From contig NZ_LMDG01000023.1 of the NCBI RefSeq assembly GCF_001426265.1, positions 1 through 64,000 on the forward strand: 64,000 bases of DNA. Reading direction: 5' to 3'. Shown in pieces: positions 58,865 through 64,000 of this stretch (position 1 is its first letter; each line of letters starts with the position of its first letter). Below the pieces are notes generated by a model. It made no database searches. It was given only the letters and a program-made list of their open reading frames with translations, and was not told the origin of the DNA. A program made the translations under genes and the position numbers. The DNA comes from Rhizobium sp. Root1220 (GTDB lineage Bacteria; Pseudomonadota; Alphaproteobacteria; Rhizobiales; Rhizobiaceae).

Positions 58865-59686
58865 TTACCGCAGCTTCGGCCGAAGGGCAACGATTGCGGC
58901 CGCCGTCTCCTCGATAGATCGCCGGGTTACGTCGATCAGCGGCCAATTGTGCCGAGCGGACAGGGACCGGGCGTATTTCAATTCCTCCGAAATGGCGGCG
59001 CGATCGGTGTACTGTCCCCGATCAAAGCCTGGGGTCGCGCCCAGAATCCGATTCTCTCGAACCTGGGATATCCGATCGGTTGTGGCAATGAGACATACGA
59101 TCAATGGCTTTGGCGCCGAAAACAGTGCGTCGGGGAGTGGTACGCCGTAGACGATGGGGATGTTGGCGGTCTTGATGCCGCGATTGGCGAGATAGATACT
59201 CGTCGGCGTCTTTGAGGTTCGACTGATGCCGATGATCACGACGTCAGCGTCGTTATAGTCGTCCGGCATCTGGCCATCGTCGTGATCCATCGTGAAGTTA
59301 AGGGCTTCGATGCGGGCGAAGTATCCCGCATTCATCACGTGCTGGGCGCCGACACGACGGCGCGACGGGGCCCCGAGGTAGATTTGAAAGGCATTGATGA
59401 CGGGCTCGAGCACATTGACAGACGCCACGCCCATCTCTGCGCAACGCTGATCGATAAAGATTGCCAGCTCACGGTCGACGATTGTGTAGAGAACGATGCC
59501 CGGCTGGCTGTCAATCGACTGAAGAACCTGCAGCAGTTGCTTCCGATTTCGAATGAGTGGGTAGACGTGTTCGATGGGCTGGGCGGATTTGAACTGCGCC
59601 GACGCAGCGCGACCCGCCGAAATGAGAGTCTCACCCGTCGAGTCAGAAATCAGATGCAGATGGAAGAAGTTCGTTCGGTTCTCCAC
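58865..59686 (-). CDS. pyruvate, phosphate dikinase regulatory protein (kinase/pyrophosphorylase, DUF299)
   Basis: This 273-residue bifunctional Ser/Thr kinase and Pi-dependent pyrophosphorylase switches PPDK (or PEP synthase) off and on. The N-terminus [20 protein letters not shown] and the P-loop-like [20 protein letters not shown] are diagnostic. GTG 59686 (AGGTGG upstream) matches homologues; a GTG at 59701 is possible. It is the first gene to the left of the predicted origin, probably the same family as the gene called RP001 next to Caulobacter oriC. Confidence 0.92.
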   Translation of the reverse strand: MENRTNFFHLHLISDSTGETLISAGRAASAQFKSAQPIEHVYPLIRNRKQLLQVLQSIDSQPGIVLYTIVDRELAIFIDQRCAEMGVASVNVLEPVINAFQIYLGAPSRRRVGAQHVMNAGYFARIEALNFTMDHDDGQMPDDYNDADVVIIGISRTSKTPTSIYLANRGIKTANIPIVYGVPLPDALFSAPKPLIVCLIATTDRISQVRENRILGATPGFDRGQYTDRAAISEELKYARSLSARHNWPLIDVTRRSIEETAAAIVALRPKLR

Positions 59687-60091
59687 GATATTTTCGGCCA
59701 CCTGTTGAAAAGACTGGATGACGGAGAGCTAAGGGGCCAGCCAAGGGTAAGGCAAGGGAAAACATGCCTACTTTTCCACAATTCGGATTCTCAGAGATGA
59801 GTTCCGGACGGTCTGTGGGTTCTGTGGAAACGTTTGGCTCGCGGGACAGATACACGGAGTTTGTCCACAGTTCTGGCTGAACATCGAGGTTTAACATCAC
59901 GTTGTAATCATTATATCTTCTTGCCTCCGTCCACAATTTCCACGAATTCGTTTGCAGCGCCTTTCGACTTCATAAGCGCGAGCGCGACAAATCGCTTCGG
60001 CGGTGGACGGATTTTAATCCTTGATAGAAACAGACTCTAAGAAATAGAAACCTTTTAAAAGATCTTTTATATTTTTATAGGGAAGAAGTGT
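59687..60091. other. oriC: predicted chromosomal replication origin (oriC)
   Basis: This 405-bp non-coding gap between the kinase/pyrophosphorylase gene and hemE occupies the same position as the experimentally mapped origins of Caulobacter crescentus and Ensifer meliloti. It contains a DnaA box TTTTCCACA (59772-59780) and single-mismatch boxes at 59823-59831 (reverse, GTTTCCACA) and 59861-59869 (TTGTCCACA). A cluster of degenerate CCACA words lies at 59927-59944. AT-rich stretches at about 59889-59920 and 60049-60080 suit an unwinding element, and two GANTC methylation sites are at 59786 and 60033. Gene polarity diverges from it on both sides. Confidence 0.82.
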
Positions 60092-61129
60092 GTGACTGAA
60101 ATCCGCCGGAAAATTATCAGGGTATTGGACGGCGAAACGCTCAGTCCTCCTCCCATCTGGTTGATGCGCCAAGCAGGAAGATATCTGCCTGAGTATCGAG
60201 AAACCCGGGCGAGAGCCGGAAGCTTCCTCGACCTCTGTTACACACCAGACCACGCAGTGGAGGTCACGCTGCAGCCGATCCGGCGGTATGGCTTCGATGC
60301 AGCGATATTGTTTTCGGATATTCTCGTCATCCCTGATGCGATGAAGCGCAACGTCCGCTTCACCGAAGGACACGGGCCTCAAATGGATCCGATCGATGAG
60401 GCTGGCATCTCCAGGATCGAAACCGAGCATTTGATCGACTACCTCATGCCGGTTCTTGAGACAGTCCGGCGGCTGAGGAATGAATTGCCGTCGGAAACCG
60501 CTCTACTCGGGTTTTGCGGTGCTCCTTGGACGGTTGCGACCTATATGATCGCGGGCCACGGGACACCGGATCAGGCTCCTGCCCGCCTTTTCGCTTACCG
60601 ATACCCGAAGGCTTTCGAGCGTCTGCTGCTGTTGCTCGCTGATGTGTCCGCCGACTATCTGGTGGCACAGATTGATGCAGGTGCTGATGCCGTTCAGATA
60701 TTTGATTCCTGGGCTGGTGTTCTCGGCGAACGCGAGTTTGAGGCATATGCTGTTAAGCCGGTTGCCCGGATGATCTCATCGATCAAAGCGCGACGGCCGG
60801 AGGCACGGATCATCGCGTTCGCCAAGGGCGCGGGTTATCTTCTGAAGCAATACCGGCAGAAGACAAAAGCCGATGCGATTGGCCTTGACTGGTCTGTGCC
60901 GCTGGAATTCGCGGCGGAGCTGCAAAAGGACGGACCCGTTCAAGGCAATCTGGATCCGATGCGTGTCGTGGCGGGCGGCGTCGCGCTCGAGGACGGTATC
61001 GACGACATCCTGCAGCAGCTTGGCAATGGACCGCTGATATTCAACTTGGGACATGGAATAACACCGCAGGCCGATCCGGAAAATGTCCGGCTCCTTGTCG
61101 AGCGGGTCCGTGGGCGGGGCACCGTTTGA
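60092..61129 (+). CDS. hemE: uroporphyrinogen decarboxylase
   Basis: HemE decarboxylates uroporphyrinogen III to coproporphyrinogen III in haem synthesis. It is 345 residues from GTG 60092, with AGGGAAG upstream. The N-terminal signature is [16 protein letters not shown], and [14 protein letters not shown] and IFDSWAGVL are further blocks. The promoter must lie within the origin region, as in Caulobacter. Its stop overlaps the hemJ start. Confidence 0.97.
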   Translation: MTEIRRKIIRVLDGETLSPPPIWLMRQAGRYLPEYRETRARAGSFLDLCYTPDHAVEVTLQPIRRYGFDAAILFSDILVIPDAMKRNVRFTEGHGPQMDPIDEAGISRIETEHLIDYLMPVLETVRRLRNELPSETALLGFCGAPWTVATYMIAGHGTPDQAPARLFAYRYPKAFERLLLLLADVSADYLVAQIDAGADAVQIFDSWAGVLGEREFEAYAVKPVARMISSIKARRPEARIIAFAKGAGYLLKQYRQKTKADAIGLDWSVPLEFAAELQKDGPVQGNLDPMRVVAGGVALEDGIDDILQQLGNGPLIFNLGHGITPQADPENVRLLVERVRGRGTV

Positions 61130-61665
61130 TGGAAAGGCAGACCGACGCGAAACCAGGTACCTACGCCCGTCGCCGTGCCCATCTCGCGATCGCCTTTTTT
61201 GGTTTATTGGCCGCGGGCCTTTTCGTTTGGAATCCGGACGATCTCTATCTCTGGATCAAGGCGCTTCACATCATTGCGGTGATCTCCTGGATGGCAGGAC
61301 TGTTCTATATGCCGAGGCTGTTCATCTATCACACCGATGCGGAGCGAGGATCTGTGCAGTCTGAAACCTTCAAGGTGATGGAACGACGGCTCCTGAAGGT
61401 CATCATGAACCCGGCGATGATGCTAACGTGGATCCTCGGTCTTTACCTCGCCTGGTCTGTCTACGGCTTTCAGGGTGGATGGCTGCATGCGAAAATTGGT
61501 CTGGTTGTTCTCCTGACTGTCGTTCACATCTTCTTCAGCAGGGCGGTCAATGCGTTTGATCGCGACCAGAATCGCCGATCGGCGCGTTATTGGCGCTTCA
61601 TGAACGAGGCGCCGACCGTTCTTATGATCGCGATCGTGATACTGGTGGTGGTCAAGCCGTTCTGA
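61129..61665 (+). CDS. hemJ: protoporphyrinogen oxidase HemJ
   Basis: This 178-residue integral membrane protein has about four transmembrane helices. The conserved LWIKALHIIAVISWMAGLFYMPRLF (the first His is the haem ligand), MNPAMMLTWILGLYLAW and HAKIGLVVLLTVVHI segments are visible. HemJ oxidises protoporphyrinogen IX and follows hemE in many alphaproteobacteria. ATG 61129 overlaps the hemE stop (TGATGG). Confidence 0.93.
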   Translation: MERQTDAKPGTYARRRAHLAIAFFGLLAAGLFVWNPDDLYLWIKALHIIAVISWMAGLFYMPRLFIYHTDAERGSVQSETFKVMERRLLKVIMNPAMMLTWILGLYLAWSVYGFQGGWLHAKIGLVVLLTVVHIFFSRAVNAFDRDQNRRSARYWRFMNEAPTVLMIAIVILVVVKPF

Positions 61666-61861
61666 GCGGAAATGGAGATCAAGTTAAATTTGCTTCATTT
61701 TAAGCAGCCCCCTTGCGGCGGTCCGCCTTACTCGCTATTTTCCCCTCACCTCATCCTTGTGGCATGTATGTAAAGTTTGATCGTCTACGATTGTTTCGCA
61801 GGACCGGTCACAGCCTCGACATCGCCTTTCCCCTTCATAAATATAGAGTAATGGTCACTTC
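61666..61861 (+). promoter_or_regulatory. rho: rho upstream region
   Basis: This 196-bp gap is free of genes. It is C-rich and T-rich in the central part (ACTCGCTATTTTCCCCTCACC region), a composition that could serve as a Rho-binding leader for autoregulation. A TATAGAG word (about 61842-61848) lies close to the ATG. No clear promoter pair was identified. Confidence 0.3.
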
Positions 61862-63127
61862 ATGGCTGAAATGAAGCTTCAAGAACTTAAGAGTAAATCC
61901 CCGACGGATCTGCTGGCATTTGCCGAATCGCTCGAGGTCGAAAATGCAAGCACAATGCGCAAACAGGAATTGATGTTTGCTATACTCAAAGTGCTTGCTA
62001 GCCAGGATGTTGAGATTATTGGCGAAGGTGTGGTGGAGGTCCTGCAGGACGGTTTTGGTTTCCTGCGATCGCCGAGTGCCAACTATCTTCCGGGCCCTGA
62101 CGATATTTACATATCGCCCTCCCAGATACGCCGCTTCTCGCTGAAGACCGGCGATACGGTTGAAGGGCCAATCCGTGGACCGAAGGAGGGCGAGCGCTAT
62201 TTTGCGTTGCTCAAAGTCAACACCATCAACTTCGACGATCCCGAAAAAATCCGACATAAAGTTCACTTCGACAACCTGACGCCGCTTTACCCGAACGAAC
62301 GATTCAAGATGGAACTCGATGTTCCGACGAACAAGGATCTATCCTCGCGGGTTATCGATCTGGTGGCGCCCCTGGGCAAGGGCCAACGTGGCCTGATCGT
62401 CGCACCGCCTCGTACCGGTAAGACCGTCCTGCTTCAGAACATTGCGCATTCGATCACCGCGAATCACCCGGAGTGCTACCTGATCGTTCTCCTGATCGAT
62501 GAGCGGCCGGAAGAAGTAACGGATATGCAGCGTTCGGTTCGGGGTGAAGTCATATCGTCGACGTTCGATGAGCCTGCAACCCGCCACGTGCAGGTTGCGG
62601 AAATGGTGATCGAGAAGGCGAAGCGTCTCGTCGAACACGGGCGCGACGTGGTGATCCTGCTTGACTCGATCACGCGCCTTGGCCGTGCATACAACACCGT
62701 CGTTCCGTCTTCAGGTAAGGTGCTGACCGGTGGTGTCGACGCAAATGCGCTACAGCGACCGAAGCGGTTTTTTGGTGCTGCACGCAATATCGAGGAAGGC
62801 GGATCGCTGACGATTATCGCGACCGCCCTCATTGACACTGGCAGCCGTATGGATGAGGTGATTTTCGAAGAGTTCAAGGGCACCGGAAACTCGGAAATTG
62901 TTCTCGATCGCAAGGTTGCAGACAAGCGCATCTTCCCTGCGATGGATATCCTGAAGTCCGGCACACGAAAGGAAGACCTTCTCGTGCCGCGTCAAGACTT
63001 GCAGAAGATCTTCGTACTGCGGCGCATTCTGGCCCCGATGGGCACAACCGACGCAATTGAGTTCCTTATCGACAAGCTGAAACAGACTAAGAGTAACCCT
63101 GATTTCTTCGAGTCGATGAATACTTAA
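61862..63127 (+). CDS. rho: transcription termination factor Rho
   Basis: Rho is a hexameric RNA-dependent ATPase, 421 residues. The N-terminal domain begins [19 protein letters not shown] and has the RNA-binding cold-shock fold with DGFGFLRSP. The ATPase has [18 protein letters not shown], the Q-loop/R-loop [19 protein letters not shown] and [14 protein letters not shown]. Its place between hemJ and mnmE, right of the origin, is conserved in rhizobia. Confidence 0.97.
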   Translation: MAEMKLQELKSKSPTDLLAFAESLEVENASTMRKQELMFAILKVLASQDVEIIGEGVVEVLQDGFGFLRSPSANYLPGPDDIYISPSQIRRFSLKTGDTVEGPIRGPKEGERYFALLKVNTINFDDPEKIRHKVHFDNLTPLYPNERFKMELDVPTNKDLSSRVIDLVAPLGKGQRGLIVAPPRTGKTVLLQNIAHSITANHPECYLIVLLIDERPEEVTDMQRSVRGEVISSTFDEPATRHVQVAEMVIEKAKRLVEHGRDVVILLDSITRLGRAYNTVVPSSGKVLTGGVDANALQRPKRFFGAARNIEEGGSLTIIATALIDTGSRMDEVIFEEFKGTGNSEIVLDRKVADKRIFPAMDILKSGTRKEDLLVPRQDLQKIFVLRRILAPMGTTDAIEFLIDKLKQTKSNPDFFESMNT

Positions 63128-63147
63128 TCCTTAGCCGGATTCAAAGT

Positions 63148-63178
63148 GAGAGCCGGTCACCCAACGTGGCCGGCTCTC
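63148..63178 (+). terminator. terminator-like hairpin after rho
   Basis: GAGAGCCGG/CCGGCTCTC extends inward to about 13 bp with one G-T pair and a 5-nt loop. It is followed only by GCATTTC, so termination may be partial before mnmE. Confidence 0.6.
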
Positions 63179-63222
63179 GCATTTCAGGAGATCGATTCGC
63201 CTTCGAACCAAACGGATTTGGA

Positions 63223-64000
63223 ATGAGTGCTCTTCGTACCGATCAAACGATTTTTGCACTGTCCAGTGGTTCTGTTCCCTCCGGCGTGGCTGTTGTCCGT
63301 CTTAGTGGACCGGACGTGACATCTGTTCTGACAAGTCTGCTCGGCGAAGTACCCGATCCGCGCCACGCCACCCTCAGAAAGATTCGGACCCGCAACGGTA
63401 CAGTCCTCGATACCGGGCTCGTCCTGTTCTTCCCTGGTCCCAACTCTTTTACAGGCGAGAATGTCGCCGAGCTGCACCTCCACGGAGGGCGTGCTGTGGT
63501 TCAAGCCCTGTATGAGGAGTTAGGGAGCTTTTCAAATCTCAGGCCAGCGACCGCGGGCGAGTTCTCGCGACGCGCGTTCGAAAACGGCAAGCTTGATTTG
63601 GTCGAGATTGAAGGTCTTGCAGATCTTATCGCTGCGGAGACGGAGATGCAGCGGCGCCTTGCGGTGGAGCATAGCTCGGGGGGCTTATCCGCTATCTACA
63701 ACGGCTGGGCATCACGGTTGACGAGGGGACGGGCCCTTATCGAGGCTGAACTGGATTTTGCGGATGAGGATGATGTTCCGGGCTCGGTCTCTGAGCAAGT
63801 ATGGGCTGATATGGTCCTGTTGGCGGATGAGATCGACAGCCAACTGAAGCAGACCGAAATGGGTGAGATCATTCGCGATGGTTTCAAGGTTGTCATCGCC
63901 GGTCGTCCCAATGCGGGGAAATCGAGCCTGATGAATGCACTGGTTCGTCGTGACGTCGCGATTGTCACGGAGGTTGCAGGAACAACCCGAGATGTTCTGC
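63223..64000 (+). CDS. mnmE: tRNA modification GTPase MnmE (truncated by window end)
   Basis: MnmE and MnmG install the carboxymethylaminomethyl group on wobble uridine 34. Only the first 259 codons are present. They include the N-terminal folate-binding domain ([21 protein letters not shown]), [17 protein letters not shown] and [19 protein letters not shown]. The G1 motif is [18 protein letters not shown], with AGTTRD at the edge. The reading frame runs off the right end. mnmG, rsmG, parA and parB would be expected beyond it. Confidence 0.96.
   Translation, partial: MSALRTDQTIFALSSGSVPSGVAVVRLSGPDVTSVLTSLLGEVPDPRHATLRKIRTRNGTVLDTGLVLFFPGPNSFTGENVAELHLHGGRAVVQALYEELGSFSNLRPATAGEFSRRAFENGKLDLVEIEGLADLIAAETEMQRRLAVEHSSGGLSAIYNGWASRLTRGRALIEAELDFADEDDVPGSVSEQVWADMVLLADEIDSQLKQTEMGEIIRDGFKVVIAGRPNAGKSSLMNALVRRDVAIVTEVAGTTRDVL

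Noticed and set aside
60055..60069. CtrA-like box TTAA-N7-TTTA in the origin region
   Set aside because: One base off the TTAA-N7-TTAA consensus in an AT-rich patch where such matches are expected by chance, so it is not claimed as a CtrA site.

Overview
The window is a stretch of alphaproteobacterial chromosome, almost certainly from the family Rhizobiaceae (Rhizobium, Agrobacterium, Ensifer or a close relative). The case rests on gene content and order: ActS/ActR and ChvG/ChvI two-component pairs, a short HprK with a mannose-type EIIA and HPr, a DivL-type kinase, the hisB-DUF2628-hisHAFE-coaA cluster, a DUF1402 protein, and the dnaQ-coaE-aroE-maf-kinase/pyrophosphorylase | hemE-hemJ-rho-mnmE block that flanks the chromosomal origin in this group. 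The sequence is GC-rich throughout, with no insertion sequence, prophage, CRISPR array, tRNA or rRNA that I can see. It reads as conserved core chromosome, not an island. The species cannot be named from this alone.

Layout. 1-5.8 kb: a 34-bp tandem duplication at the left edge, an ornithine cyclodeaminase-like gene, hrpB helicase and the redox-type two-component system actS-actR. 5.8-12 kb: mmcB, an L,D-transpeptidase lipoprotein, malate synthase G, a cytochrome P450 and a DUF1402 protein with lytic-transglycosylase-like motifs. 12-20 kb: hslVU protease (minus) diverging from the his operon plus coaA (plus), meeting alkB-arfB (minus). 20-27.4 kb: pckA diverging from chvI-chvG-hprK-EIIA-HPr-ahcY. 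27.5-39.1 kb: divL, a tsaE/amgK-like fusion, murU, addB, addA. 39.2-48.5 kb: trxA, then a minus-strand run of folC, accD, trpA, trpB, trpF, a YgjP-type metallopeptidase, DUF2852, phaZ and a fumarylacetoacetase-family gene. 48.8-58.9 kb: nitroreductase, gyrB, a small XRE regulator, Smr, mltA, Tim44-like, fxsA, secB, dnaQ, coaE, aroE, maf. 58.9-64 kb: the kinase/pyrophosphorylase gene, a 405-bp non-coding region that is the likely oriC, then hemE, hemJ, rho and a truncated mnmE.

Functional themes. Carbon and redox balance (glcB, pckA, phaZ, actSR, PTS proteins) and cell-envelope sensing and turnover (chvGI, amgK/murU recycling, mltA, DUF1402, L,D-transpeptidase) are interleaved with replication, repair and cell-cycle genes (addAB, gyrB, mmcB, alkB, dnaQ, divL). 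The most informative non-coding features are the predicted chromosomal origin between 59,687 and 60,091 and a 15/16 match to the ParB-binding consensus (parS) about 1.5 kb away inside aroE; a weaker 14/16 match lies at 19.9 kb. All genes from dnaQ to the origin point left and all genes right of it point right, matching bidirectional replication from that site. I found no clearly undescribed multi-gene system. The items worth a second look are the origin/parS arrangement, the tyrosine-for-histidine DivL, the TsaE-AmgK fusion beside MurU, the P-loop-only HprK, an AccD without its zinc ribbon, and the DUF1402 protein.
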